Below, piece by piece: positions 1 through 8,306 of a stretch of DNA of 64,000 nucleotides. The stretch comes from Nocardia jiangxiensis NBRC 101359 (GTDB lineage Bacteria; Actinomycetota; Actinomycetes; Mycobacteriales; Mycobacteriaceae), in the NCBI RefSeq assembly GCF_000308615.1, contig NZ_BAGB01000164.1, positions 1 to 64,000 of the forward strand, written 5' to 3'. Within the stretch, counting starts at the first letter, position 1. The number at the start of each line of letters is the position of its first letter. The notes beneath the pieces were generated by a model, which was not told where the DNA came from, ran no database searches, and saw nothing but the letters and a program-made list of their open reading frames with translations. The translations under genes were made by a program, and so were the position numbers.

Positions 1-3
1 CGC

Positions 4-762
4 TTAGCGCGGTGCCCCCTGGCGAGCCGGACGGACGAGCAGTTCGCTGATTGCGACGTGGGCGGGCCGAGAAACCATGTAACCGATGGTGTCCGCGACG
101 TCCTGCGGGCGCAGCGGGGTCAGGCTCGAATTCGCCCGGCGCCGTTGCAGAACGCCGGGAGCGAAGAACTCGGTGTCCACCGCAGCAGGCTCCACGGTGC
201 AGACCCGCACATCGCGATCGGCGACCTCCTGACGGACGCACTCGCCGAACGCGTTCACCGCGTGTTTGGTCGCCGTGTACACCGCACTGTCCGCCCGGTG
301 CACCCGGCCCGACAACGAGCTGACGAGCACGAAATCCGCCACCCCGCGTGGCGCTGTCCGCGCCGCCCGCAGCAGATGCGGCAGGGCGGCCCGGGCGCAA
401 TACATCGAACCCAGCAGATTGACCCCCACGACCAGGTCGAAATTCGCCGCCGCCCCCTCCGTAATCGGCTCCGGGCGACTCAGCCCGGCATTGCTGATGA
501 CAATGTCAAGGCGCCCCCATTCCTGGACACTCCGCTCCACCGCCGCGCTCACCTGGTCGTAGTCGGCGACATCGGCTTCCACCGCCAGTGCCGTTCCCCC
601 GGTCTCGCCGATCCGCTCGGCCAGCGTCTTCAACCGGTCGGCGCGGCGCGCCACCAGGGTGACCGCCGCACCCCGCGTGGCCAACTCCACCGCCGTCGCC
701 TCGCCGATGCCGCTGGACGCACCGGTCACCAGCGCGGCAAGTCCCCGCAAATCCTCACGCAC
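4..762 (-). CDS. SDR-family NAD(P)-dependent oxidoreductase
   Basis: A classical short-chain dehydrogenase/reductase: near the N-terminus is the Rossmann motif GASSGIGEA, then SNAGLS and the catalytic YTATK. An open frame extends upstream to an ATG at 813, but that would overlap the HD-domain gene by 37 bases. The GTG at 762 lies just behind AGGAGA-type purine runs and leaves a 14-base gap, so I prefer it (252 residues). It is the last gene of the minus operon that begins with the cupin at 7206. Its likely role is oxidation or reduction of a hydroxyl/keto intermediate in the cytoplasm; the substrate cannot be read from sequence. Confidence 0.9.
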   Translation of the reverse strand: MREDLRGLAALVTGASSGIGEATAVELATRGAAVTLVARRADRLKTLAERIGETGGTALAVEADVADYDQVSAAVERSVQEWGRLDIVISNAGLSRPEPITEGAAANFDLVVGVNLLGSMYCARAALPHLLRAARTAPRGVADFVLVSSLSGRVHRADSAVYTATKHAVNAFGECVRQEVADRDVRVCTVEPAAVDTEFFAPGVLQRRRANSSLTPLRPQDVADTIGYMVSRPAHVAISELLVRPARQGAPR

Positions 763-776
763 GTCTCCTGCTCTCC

Positions 777-1613
777 TCACAGAAAGTTGTTGGGCCAGAT
801 CATCGTTCGCCACATATGCGCCACCGGTGAGCCGTCGAATCCGAGGCCCTGCTCCGGCTGGCGGAAATTCCGGCCCACGATGTCCTCGAATTCCTCGAAC
901 TCGACCTGCACATTCGGGTCGAACGAGTAATAGTCGTTGAGCGTGAGCAGCCGCGAAGTCATATACCAGCGATGCTTGCGCGCCTGCTCGTGTTCGTGCC
1001 GAAGATATTCCGGCACACGGTAATCCGCCCCGAAAAGGCGAATGTAATTCTCCGGGTACGTGTATCCGACCGATTCATCGGGAAAGTAGCGCAGTGCCTC
1101 GTGTTTCTCGATCGCCCACGCCACCTCCTCGTCCACGTACGGCCGCACCAGTTGCGCACCCCAATAGCCGTGGTCGACGCGGATCAGCCCACCGACGGCG
1201 ATGTCGTGCACGAGCGCGGCCATGATGACCTTCTCGCCCATGCCGTTCAGGCGAGCCAGGCGAGCGCTCTGCAGCATGTGCTGCACGTCCTTGCGGAATA
1301 TCCGCAGCCGGAAGAAGTCCGCGAGCGTCGGACGCTCGGGCATCGTCGGCAGATCCGGATTGTCGCCCATCATCATGGTCGTATCGGGTCGGTGCGTGAG
1401 CGGCAGCAGATCGTCGCGCTGCTCGTACCAGCCGGTACCCATCACCGATATCGCTGACGGCATCATCACGCGGATGCGCCGATCGAGGGCCTCGTCCAGC
1501 GGCTCACGAACCCAGTTGATCATTCCGGATTCCCGCAGCGACGAAGGCAGCTCCTCGACGGGGACCTGGTGCGAGGGCAGTTCCACCGGTTCGATCAGCT
1601 CGAATTCCGTCAT
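777..1613 (-). CDS. HD-domain protein, possibly a diiron oxygenase-type HD enzyme
   Basis: 278 residues with an HD-superfamily core: His112, the HD pair at 136-137 (VHDIAVGG), His148 (DHGYWGAQL) and His171 (EKHEALRYF). The 24-residue step from the first His to HD and the 'H..GA..L ... H.A.RYF' pattern recall the mixed-valent diiron oxygenases PhnZ/TmpB/MIOX more than HD phosphohydrolases; that is family knowledge plus inference. The first 90 residues match no domain I know. It lies 37 bases downstream of an FMN/[2Fe-2S] reductase, which could supply electrons. Alternatives are an HD hydrolase or a hydratase-like activity. Confidence 0.75.
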   Translation of the reverse strand: MTEFELIEPVELPSHQVPVEELPSSLRESGMINWVREPLDEALDRRIRVMMPSAISVMGTGWYEQRDDLLPLTHRPDTTMMMGDNPDLPTMPERPTLADFFRLRIFRKDVQHMLQSARLARLNGMGEKVIMAALVHDIAVGGLIRVDHGYWGAQLVRPYVDEEVAWAIEKHEALRYFPDESVGYTYPENYIRLFGADYRVPEYLRHEHEQARKHRWYMTSRLLTLNDYYSFDPNVQVEFEEFEDIVGRNFRQPEQGLGFDGSPVAHMWRTMIWPNNFL

Positions 1614-1650
1614 GTCCTATCAACCCCTGATCTTTCTCGATGGCAACTGT

Positions 1651-2610
1651 TCACAGATCCAGCGCCAGTCTCGGCGTGCGAGCGCGAGAGCAGCAGAGCA
1701 TCATTCGATTCCCGTCGACGCGTTCGCGTGGAGTGAGCACATGGTCTCGGTGCTCTGGGATCCCTTCCAGCACAACGGTTTCGCAGATGCCGCAGATGCC
1801 TTCCATACAGGACGCCGCAGCATGGACACCGACGCGGTCCAGAGCCTGAAGGATCGAGGTGCCCGGCGGAACCCGTACGCTCACCCCGGCCTTCACACAG
1901 TCGACCTCGAACTCCTCGTCGAACCACGCGCTCGGATCCGGCGGCGGTGCGGCGAATCGCTCGACGTGGAGTGACTCGGAAAGACAAGTGGCACCGTACT
2001 GTTCAACCGCTGCCAGCAGTGACTCAGGACCGCAGCAGTACACCTGGGTACCCGCCGGCTGGGCCGCCAACACCTTCTCGACATCCAGCGGGCCGGTCCG
2101 GTCCTGCGGGCATACTTCGACCGCACCGTGCGCGGACAGGTCGCCGAGCTCGGCCAGATAGGCCATACTCGCGCAAGTGCGGCCGCCATACATCAGCGAC
2201 CAGTGAGTATCGCGTGCACTGGCCGCGCGGATCATCGGCAGTAGCGGCGTGATGCCGATACCACCAGCGATGAATAGATATCGTTCGGCATCGACCAGCG
2301 CAAAGGTATTGCGCGGACCCCGAATTCGCAGCCGGTACCCGGCATGGACCATATTGTGAATGTAGGACGACCCGCCGCGTCCGCCGCCGGGTTCGCGCAG
2401 CACCGCGATGGTGTACATGCCGTTGTCGTCCGGATCGCCGCACAGCGAATACTGCCGCGTCACCCGCGAAGTGAGGATCAGGTCGATATGCGCGCCGGGC
2501 CGCCACGAAGGGAGGTCTCCGTCGAGAGGACGCAGCCTCAATTCGATGACCCGGTCGGCGATCTCGTGCCGGGCCGCGACCTCGACAACGTATTCCGCTT
2601 CGCGGTCCAT
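1651..2610 (-). CDS. FMN/[2Fe-2S] oxygenase reductase (phthalate dioxygenase reductase/VanB type)
   Basis: 319 residues. The order is flavin domain with RQYSLCGDP, NAD domain with GGIGITPLLPM and a C-terminal plant-type ferredoxin with CMEGICGICE, the PDR/VanB layout. These single-chain reductases pass electrons from NADH to a Rieske oxygenase or another monooxygenase. The frame is open to 2895, but the upstream stretch is arginine-rich noise; the ATG at 2610 starts the conserved part. No Rieske oxygenase is in this operon. Candidate partners are the HD protein just downstream and the Rieske oxygenase at 19878-21191. A paralogue is at 61458-62426. Confidence 0.92.
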   Translation of the reverse strand: MDREAEYVVEVAARHEIADRVIELRLRPLDGDLPSWRPGAHIDLILTSRVTRQYSLCGDPDDNGMYTIAVLREPGGGRGGSSYIHNMVHAGYRLRIRGPRNTFALVDAERYLFIAGGIGITPLLPMIRAASARDTHWSLMYGGRTCASMAYLAELGDLSAHGAVEVCPQDRTGPLDVEKVLAAQPAGTQVYCCGPESLLAAVEQYGATCLSESLHVERFAAPPPDPSAWFDEEFEVDCVKAGVSVRVPPGTSILQALDRVGVHAAASCMEGICGICETVVLEGIPEHRDHVLTPRERVDGNRMMLCCSRARTPRLALDL

Positions 2611-2642
2611 GAGATCGATTACCTTCCGTGATCGCGCAGGCT

Positions 2643-3068
2643 CTAGCCCGCGCCGGCGATGAGGCCGACGTTCACGATGCCCGCGATACCAGCCTTTTCG
2701 TCGTTGTCCGGGCTGTCGCCGCTGACGCCGACCGCACCGAGGATGTTCCCGTCCGCATCCCGGATCAGCACGCCGCCGCGCGCGGGAGCCAAGCGTCCAC
2801 CGGAAATCGCGCTGATTCCCGTGAATCCGATCGGGGTCCGCTCGGCATGCGCGGCGACGCCACCACCCCCGCGCACCATGCCCAGGCAGCCCCATGCCTT
2901 CGCGTGCGCGATGTCGTGGCGCAGGATCCCGGCATTGTCCTGACGGACGGTCACGATCGGATTCCCGCCGAGGTCGAGCACGGTCACGGCCAGCGGCCGC
3001 AGCTCCAGCCCGCGGGCGGCCGCCAGCGCCCCATCCGCGATCCCCGACGCCTGTTCCAGTGTCAACAT
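2643..3068 (-). CDS. GlcG/HbpS-family protein
   Basis: 141 residues of the GlcG/HbpS (DUF336) fold: LTLEQASGIADGALAAA, VTVLDLGG, a central glycine-rich ARGGVLIRD and the terminal GAVGVSGDSPDNDE. HbpS members bind haem outside the cell; GlcG-like members often sit in catabolic operons with no proven role. No signal peptide is visible, so it should be cytoplasmic. AAAGGA precedes the ATG. It is a close paralogue of the gene at 4944-5375, and the two flank the transporter gene. Confidence 0.9.
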   Translation of the reverse strand: MLTLEQASGIADGALAAARGLELRPLAVTVLDLGGNPIVTVRQDNAGILRHDIAHAKAWGCLGMVRGGGGVAAHAERTPIGFTGISAISGGRLAPARGGVLIRDADGNILGAVGVSGDSPDNDEKAGIAGIVNVGLIAGAG

Positions 3069-3108
3069 TATTGAATCCTTTGTCCGGGCACCGAATTCGA
3101 TGCCGATG

Positions 3109-4902
3109 TCATTTCCCGTCGCCCCGCCCGCTCAGCGTCGCCGATGCGCGCCGTGACGGAGTCCGACGGCCTGAATCCCGCTCGTGCGGCGCCGCCCCCG
3201 GTTCCGCGTGCCGCGGCCACAGTGCATCGATGAGCGCGATCACCGCCGCCACCGCCAGGAATATCGCGGGCGCGATCAGGCCCATGGCGATCGCGTTGTG
3301 CGCGCCGCTCACCATGCCTGCGCTGTGCAGGGCGCCTCCGTGGCTCGAGACACTTCCGCCCCCACCGTTGGGAACCATGCCGCCACCGGGGTTCACACCC
3401 CCTCCGGGGAATTGGTGTATCGCGCCGCCTCCGGGGTTCGCGCCACCGCCCGGGAAGTGGTGCATCGCGCCGCCACCAGGAGCGTGGTTCACCGCACCAT
3501 TACCCGGATTGCTTTGCGGCACAGCGCTATTTGCGCCCGGAAGCTGCGCGCCACTGGCGGAGTTTTGGGTACCGCCACGTGCGCCGGAGCCGCCGGCGGC
3601 GTGGAGGTACAGTGCCGTCGCCACCGCGGTGCCCACAGCGGTGGCGATCCGCTGGGCAGTCTCGTACACCCCGAATGCCACGCCACCGTGCAGATGCCGG
3701 ACGTTCTGCAATGACCGGAACTGGTTGGTGGAGATGAACAATCCGCATCCGGCGCCGGTCACCAGCAGCGGCACGACCAGCACCATCGCGCTCTGGGAGC
3801 CCGCGATTCCCCGCCCGACGAGCGCCAGCGAGATCACACCCGCCGCCCCGACGACGGCGCCCACCGGCACGACCCATCGGCCGTACCGGAAGGCCAGCCG
3901 GCCGCCGACGATCGCCGTCACAGCGGATCCGGCGGTAAAGACCAGCATCAACAGCGCGGCGTGCAGCGCCGTGTAATGCATCCGCTGCTGCAGGAACATC
4001 GAGACGATCAGCGAGATGCTGACGAATCCGCAGAAGAAGACGGTCACCACGATCACGCCGACGGTGAAGGTGCGCACGCGCAACAGCGAGATCGCGATCA
4101 GCGGCTCGCCGCCCCGCCGGTCCACCCGCCGTTCCCACCACACGAACAGCACAGCGAATACCGCCCCCACGGCGAGGATCCACCAGTGCGGCTTGCTGCT
4201 CCGGTTCGACATCTGCAGCACCGGGAGCATGACGAACAGCAGAGCGAGCGTCAGCAGCGCGGTCCCCGGAATGTCGAGCCGGTGCGCCGTGCCGCGTTCC
4301 GGATCCGCGGGCAGGGAGCGGTAGCCCAGAACCAGTGCGACCAGCACCACCGGCACGGTGACCCAGAACGCCAGCCGCCACCCGGCGTCCGCACCGAACG
4401 CCTGGATCAGCACACCACTCAGCAACGGCCCCGCCGCCGTGGACAGCCCCACGATCGCACCGAAGTAGCCGAAGATCCGCCCACGCCGCGGACCGTCGAA
4501 CATCCGCTGAATGATGCCCATCCCCTGCGGCGCGATCAGTCCCGACGCGGCGCCTCGCAGTAGACGAGCACCCACCAACACCGCAGCGTTCGGTGCGACG
4601 GCACAGCCGACCGCGGTGAGGGCGAACAGCCACAGGCCGATCAGCAACAGTCTTCGGCGACCGTACATATCCCCCAACCGGCCGGACGGAATGAGGAACA
4701 GACCGAACACCAGGGCATTTCCGGCGACCATCAGCGTGGTGTCGACCGGGCTCAGGTGCAGGGTCTGCTCGATCTGCGGCAGGGTGAGGTTGACAATGCT
4801 CATATCGAGCAGAGTCATGAAAATGGTGGTCAGGCAGACCACCAGCGCCTGGCGCCGCGCGGGCCCGGACATCAGTGTCGTGGCATCGGGTGGTGTGGAC
4901 AT
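3109..4902 (-). CDS. DHA2-type MFS transporter with His/Gly-rich loop
   Basis: 597 residues; a 14-helix drug:H+ antiporter-2 (EmrB/QacA) protein. It begins with LLDMSIVNLTLPQIEQTL, and GRLGDMYGRRR marks the loop 2-3 motif. Between the last two helices (about residues 436-530) is a roughly 95-residue low-complexity insertion of Gly, Pro, Asn, Ala and His, including two near-repeats of FPGGGxNPGGG (483-508) and HH/HQ pairs. Topology would place this loop outside the membrane. Encoded between two GlcG/HbpS-like proteins in a catabolic operon, so uptake or efflux of a pathway compound is likely. The insertion is unusual for the family. Confidence 0.9.
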   Translation of the reverse strand: MSTPPDATTLMSGPARRQALVVCLTTIFMTLLDMSIVNLTLPQIEQTLHLSPVDTTLMVAGNALVFGLFLIPSGRLGDMYGRRRLLLIGLWLFALTAVGCAVAPNAAVLVGARLLRGAASGLIAPQGMGIIQRMFDGPRRGRIFGYFGAIVGLSTAAGPLLSGVLIQAFGADAGWRLAFWVTVPVVLVALVLGYRSLPADPERGTAHRLDIPGTALLTLALLFVMLPVLQMSNRSSKPHWWILAVGAVFAVLFVWWERRVDRRGGEPLIAISLLRVRTFTVGVIVVTVFFCGFVSISLIVSMFLQQRMHYTALHAALLMLVFTAGSAVTAIVGGRLAFRYGRWVVPVGAVVGAAGVISLALVGRGIAGSQSAMVLVVPLLVTGAGCGLFISTNQFRSLQNVRHLHGGVAFGVYETAQRIATAVGTAVATALYLHAAGGSGARGGTQNSASGAQLPGANSAVPQSNPGNGAVNHAPGGGAMHHFPGGGANPGGGAIHQFPGGGVNPGGGMVPNGGGGSVSSHGGALHSAGMVSGAHNAIAMGLIAPAIFLAVAAVIALIDALWPRHAEPGAAPHERDSGRRTPSRRASATLSGRGDGK

Positions 4903-4943
4903 AGGCTATCGGATTCCGTTCGGGGGTGGGGGTTTACGCGGAG

Positions 4944-5375
4944 TCAGCCCGCGTCGGCGACCAGACCGGCCTTCGCGATACCCGCGAGGGCCGCCTTCTC
5001 GTCGTTGTCCGGGTTATCGCCACTGACCCCGACCGCGCCCAGCAGAGCGCCCTCGGCATCGCGGATAAGCACCCCACCCCGTGAGGAGGCGATGCGACCG
5101 TCGGAGATCGCGGTCAGGGCTGTGAAGAACTCCGGGCTCCGCTCGGCGTGCCGGGCGATCCGGCCGCCGCCGTGTCCCATGCCCAGGCACCCCCATGCCT
5201 TCGCGTGCGCGATTTCGGGCCGCAGGATCCCCGAATTGTCCTCGCGCTTGAGCACGATCGGGTGGCCCCCGGGATCGAGCACAGTGACGGACAGGGGTCG
5301 CAGGTCCAGCTCGCGCCCGGCGGCCAGCGCCGCGTCCACGATGATGGATGCTTGCTCCAACGTCAGGGAGGTCAT
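4944..5375 (-). CDS. GlcG/HbpS-family protein
   Basis: 143 residues from the ATG at 5375, which has GAAAGGA six bases upstream and starts MTSLTLEQ exactly as the family does. A longer frame begins at 5432 with an ATGA overlap of the FAH stop; its 19 extra residues look unconserved. Motifs VTVLDPGG, SRGGVLIRD and GAVGVSGDNPDNDE match the paralogue at 2643-3068 closely. Cytoplasmic by the absence of a signal peptide. Function in the pathway is unknown; haem or small-ligand binding is the family suggestion. Confidence 0.88.
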   Translation of the reverse strand: MTSLTLEQASIIVDAALAAGRELDLRPLSVTVLDPGGHPIVLKREDNSGILRPEIAHAKAWGCLGMGHGGGRIARHAERSPEFFTALTAISDGRIASSRGGVLIRDAEGALLGAVGVSGDNPDNDEKAALAGIAKAGLVADAG

Positions 5376-5428
5376 GGAAATCCTTTCTCCAGGCACCGAT
5401 TCCGGTGCTGTGTCAGATGGTTTTGTGT

Positions 5429-6364
5429 TCATTCCGGAACTACCGCGTTCTCGATGGCGCCCAGCCCCTCGATCTCGCCGCGGAGCTTGTCGCCGGGCAC
5501 GACGGCCCGCACGCCGGGCGGTGTGCCGGTGGACACCACATCGCCGGGGAACAGCGTCAGCGCGGTGGTGAGCCAGGCCAGCTGTTCGGGGATCCGGTGG
5601 TACATCTCGGCGGTCGAACCGTCCTGGCGCAGTTCGCCATTCACCCAGAAACGGATCGCCAGGGCGTGCGGATCGGGGATCTCATCCGCGGTCACGAACC
5701 AGGGGCCGAGCACCGTGTAGGTGTCGAATCCCTTGGCACGTCCGGTATTCCGGTTGTCCGTCTCACCGATGTCACGCGAGCCGAGATCGTTGACGATGAC
5801 GTATCCGGCCACCGCGTCCATGGCCGATTCCTCGGTCAGCCGCCGTGCCCGGCTGCCGATCACGACACCGAGTTCGACCTCCGGATGGACGACGGACGTG
5901 ACCGCGGGATAGATCACCTCATCGTGCGGCCCTGTCAGCGAGCCTGCCGCTTTGAGGAATCCGGTCATCGAGCGCGCCGGCGGTGGAGGCTCGCCGGGGG
6001 CCGGACGAGTGCGCGGATAGTTTCCGGTCATGCCCCACACCGTGCGGGGCCGGCCGACCGGTGGGGCGAGCGCGCCCGGTTCGGCCGACCACAGGATCTC
6101 GGCGGGCAGGTCTCCGCGCGCGGCGTCGGCCTCGGCCTGCTCGGCCACGCGCCGCGCGATACCCAGGCTCGGGTCGGCCGCGAGCAGACCCGGAAGGTCC
6201 TGCGGCAGTTCACGTTCGGCGCGCACGATGGCATCGGCACGGTCCTGGCCGCACCGGCTCAGCTGGTAGGCATGCGCGGCGCGCAGGTCCACCAGCCGAT
6301 CACCGGCGATGCCCGCCACGCACACCCGATCGCCCAGATAGGTACGTCTGACGGCAAGTTTCAT
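5429..6364 (-). CDS. Fumarylacetoacetate hydrolase (FAH)-family protein
   Basis: 311 residues. The catalytic FAH core has EVELGVVIG, the metal-site NDLGSRD, KGFDTYTVLGPW, and GDVVSTGTPPGV near the C-terminus, as in HpcE/MhpD-like hydrolases, hydratases and decarboxylases of ring-cleavage products. The ATG lies two bases after the cupin stop, so the genes are translationally linked. It probably hydrolyses, hydrates or decarboxylates a 2-oxo-dienoate-type intermediate. A second family member is at 15845-16822. Confidence 0.93.
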   Translation of the reverse strand: MKLAVRRTYLGDRVCVAGIAGDRLVDLRAAHAYQLSRCGQDRADAIVRAERELPQDLPGLLAADPSLGIARRVAEQAEADAARGDLPAEILWSAEPGALAPPVGRPRTVWGMTGNYPRTRPAPGEPPPPARSMTGFLKAAGSLTGPHDEVIYPAVTSVVHPEVELGVVIGSRARRLTEESAMDAVAGYVIVNDLGSRDIGETDNRNTGRAKGFDTYTVLGPWFVTADEIPDPHALAIRFWVNGELRQDGSTAEMYHRIPEQLAWLTTALTLFPGDVVSTGTPPGVRAVVPGDKLRGEIEGLGAIENAVVPE

Positions 6365-6366
6365 GA

Positions 6367-7206
6367 TCAGACGGTCGCCTTGGGCTTCTCGAACTCGATC
6401 GGCGCGTCGCTCTCGACGACGTCGTACTCCTCCTGCTCGACCGGGCGCGGCACCGGCGGGATGGCGACCACGTGCAGCTCGAGCGTCTCGGTCGCGGTGA
6501 CGGTCAGCTTCTCGCCGCCCTCGGCTTGGATCGCGGCCAGCTTGCCGATCTTCACGCCCTCCGCCGTACCCGCACCGGCCAGCACCACGATCAGACGCCG
6601 CGCCGTGGCCTCGTCGGACACCCAGGTGGCGCCCGCATCGATCCTGATCCGCTCGATCCAGAACCGGCGCTCGGTGAAGGAGCCGAAGAACTTCGTCTCC
6701 ACCCCGGGCTGACCGTCCACCGACCGGTAGGTGAACCGCGCCGGATCGAACTTGACGGTGTTGGCGTATCGCGCACGCGGCAGCCTCTGCGGGCCACGTG
6801 CACGCGGACGGGCCTGGGCCTCCTTGTTGTCCGGACCGCCACCACGACCGGCGCCCATGCCCAGTCCGGAGGAACCACCGAACTGCAACACCAGCTGTAG
6901 CTGTTTGGGCTCGGTCAGTGGATCGTCCTGCGGGCCATAGGTGCCGCCCTCGGGAAAGTAGCCGATTTCGCCCTCGTGCAGGATGCCCTGCTCACCGAGG
7001 TTCATATCGCCGATCAGCGGTAGCCGGATCTGCTCGAACGCGTGCCGGTGCCGGGGCATGTGGAAGTCGCCCTCCTGGCGGCCCAGGATGTAGCGGAAGT
7101 TCTCCGGCGACCCCTTCTCCCCGCCCATCAGCAGGTAATTGAACGCCACCGTCCCACGCGGATGGTCCATGAGAAAAGCATTCTCATCAAACGGTACGAC
7201 CTTCAT
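6367..7206 (-). CDS. Cupin-domain protein
   Basis: 279 residues from the ATG at 7206, preceded by AGGAGG with six-base spacing; the frame extends to 7245 without support. The first cupin has HMPRHRHAFEQ (His53, His55, Glu58) and GEIGYFPEG, but I see no clear third metal His. The second half carries a looser beta-barrel repeat. It is the first gene of the minus operon, with an ACCTAC-N3-GTAGGT palindrome 43 bases upstream. A paralogue at 43339-44211 keeps the same core and a relic lies near 25960. Enzyme or sensor role unknown. Confidence 0.9.
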   Translation of the reverse strand: MKVVPFDENAFLMDHPRGTVAFNYLLMGGEKGSPENFRYILGRQEGDFHMPRHRHAFEQIRLPLIGDMNLGEQGILHEGEIGYFPEGGTYGPQDDPLTEPKQLQLVLQFGGSSGLGMGAGRGGGPDNKEAQARPRARGPQRLPRARYANTVKFDPARFTYRSVDGQPGVETKFFGSFTERRFWIERIRIDAGATWVSDEATARRLIVVLAGAGTAEGVKIGKLAAIQAEGGEKLTVTATETLELHVVAIPPVPRPVEQEEYDVVESDAPIEFEKPKATV

Positions 7207-7248
7207 ATCGGCCTCCTCACTCTCATGTCTCCCCGCCTCCACCAAGCT

Positions 7249-7263
7249 ACCTACTTGGTAGGT
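7249..7263. promoter_or_regulatory. Candidate GntR operator ACCTAC-N3-GTAGGT
   Basis: Perfect 6-bp arms around TTG, in the intergenic region between the cupin operon (minus) and the GntR gene (plus), close to the cupin start. The same palindrome recurs at 7373, 26040 and 44256, always next to a cupin gene or relic or one of the two paralogous GntR genes. Confidence 0.7.
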
Positions 7264-7372
7264 TTAATGTAAAGGTAGCTAAGGCAGATTCACAGGAAAA
7301 CGAAGGAGAAGCCGATTCGGTCGATCGTCGAGACCACAGCTACCCGGCCATGGAGCACCGCACAGTATCCAT

Positions 7373-7387
7373 ATCTACCAGGTAGGT
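7373..7387. promoter_or_regulatory. Candidate GntR operator, second copy
   Basis: ATCTAC-CAG-GTAGGT, one mismatch from the consensus, 52 bases upstream of the GntR start. With the copy at 7249 it would let the regulator control itself and the divergent cupin operon. Confidence 0.65.
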
Positions 7388-7438
7388 TAGAAGCTACTGC
7401 GGATTCGCTCTGCGACGCAGCACATCCAGGAGGGAACC

Positions 7439-8245
7439 ATGTCGCAACCGGGAGCCCGACTCTATCGCGGCCGCGTCGCCGACCAGATCGTCGCGGACTT
7501 GCGCCGCCAGATCCTCAGCGGCGAGCTGGCCGACGGTGCCCGGCTGCCGTCCGAGCGCGAACTCGCCGCGTATTACGACGTCAGCTCACCGACCATCCGC
7601 GAGGCGATCCGCGTCCTCACCGTGATGGGGCTGCTCAACGCCCGCAACGGCAGCCGCACCACCGTCATCGCCAACGGCGACACCCTGCTGCGCATCTCGA
7701 TCGCCTCGGTGGCGCAGTTCGAGAAGATGCGCCCGGGCGATGTGCTGGCGCTGCTGGGCGCCCTCAATGCCTATGCCGCCGAACTGGCCGTTCAGAACGC
7801 CACCGACGGAGAGATCGAGGAGCTGCGCGCCGCGGCCCAGAGCACCGGCGATATGAGCGATGTGCGAGCCGCCGGGGCAGCGCTGCACAACTTCTTCGCC
7901 ATCCTGTCCGCGATCTCGCACAACCCTCTGGTGGCTGCGTTGTGCAAGGCGCTCAGCGAGATTCAGGTAGGCATCGCCGTCGAGTTGTCCGGCGGCGACT
8001 CGGGCTCATGGGGCACGGTCGCCGGCTCGATGTACGATGCTCGTCTCGCCATCGTGGACGCCATCGCGCACCGCGACCCCGCCGCCTCCGAGCGGGTCCG
8101 CAACTACCATCGCACCGTTATCAAGCGCACCCGAGGCATGCCTGGCGCGGAGGAGCTCCGTGACTCGGACTTCGGCCTCACCGGTTTGCTGTCCACCTGG
8201 CTCGACGACGACGTCCGCCCGGACAACACCCCGGACCGCAGCTGA
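7439..8245 (+). CDS. GntR-family regulator with FCD-like C-terminal domain
   Basis: 268 residues. An N-terminal winged helix with RLPSERELAAYYDVS and IREAIRVLTVMGLL is followed by an all-helical ligand domain of FCD type. CAGGAGGG precedes the ATG. It is divergent from the cupin operon, with two ACCTAC-type palindromes between them, and is most likely the local repressor responding to a pathway intermediate. A paralogue sharing most residues by eye is at 26106-26915, also beside such a palindrome. Confidence 0.93.
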   Translation: MSQPGARLYRGRVADQIVADLRRQILSGELADGARLPSERELAAYYDVSSPTIREAIRVLTVMGLLNARNGSRTTVIANGDTLLRISIASVAQFEKMRPGDVLALLGALNAYAAELAVQNATDGEIEELRAAAQSTGDMSDVRAAGAALHNFFAILSAISHNPLVAALCKALSEIQVGIAVELSGGDSGSWGTVAGSMYDARLAIVDAIAHRDPAASERVRNYHRTVIKRTRGMPGAEELRDSDFGLTGLLSTWLDDDVRPDNTPDRS

Positions 8246-8306
8246 TCTCGCGACGCGGCTCAGGCGGCAATCACTCTGCCATCCAATGGAACCGGTGTAG
8301 TGCGAC

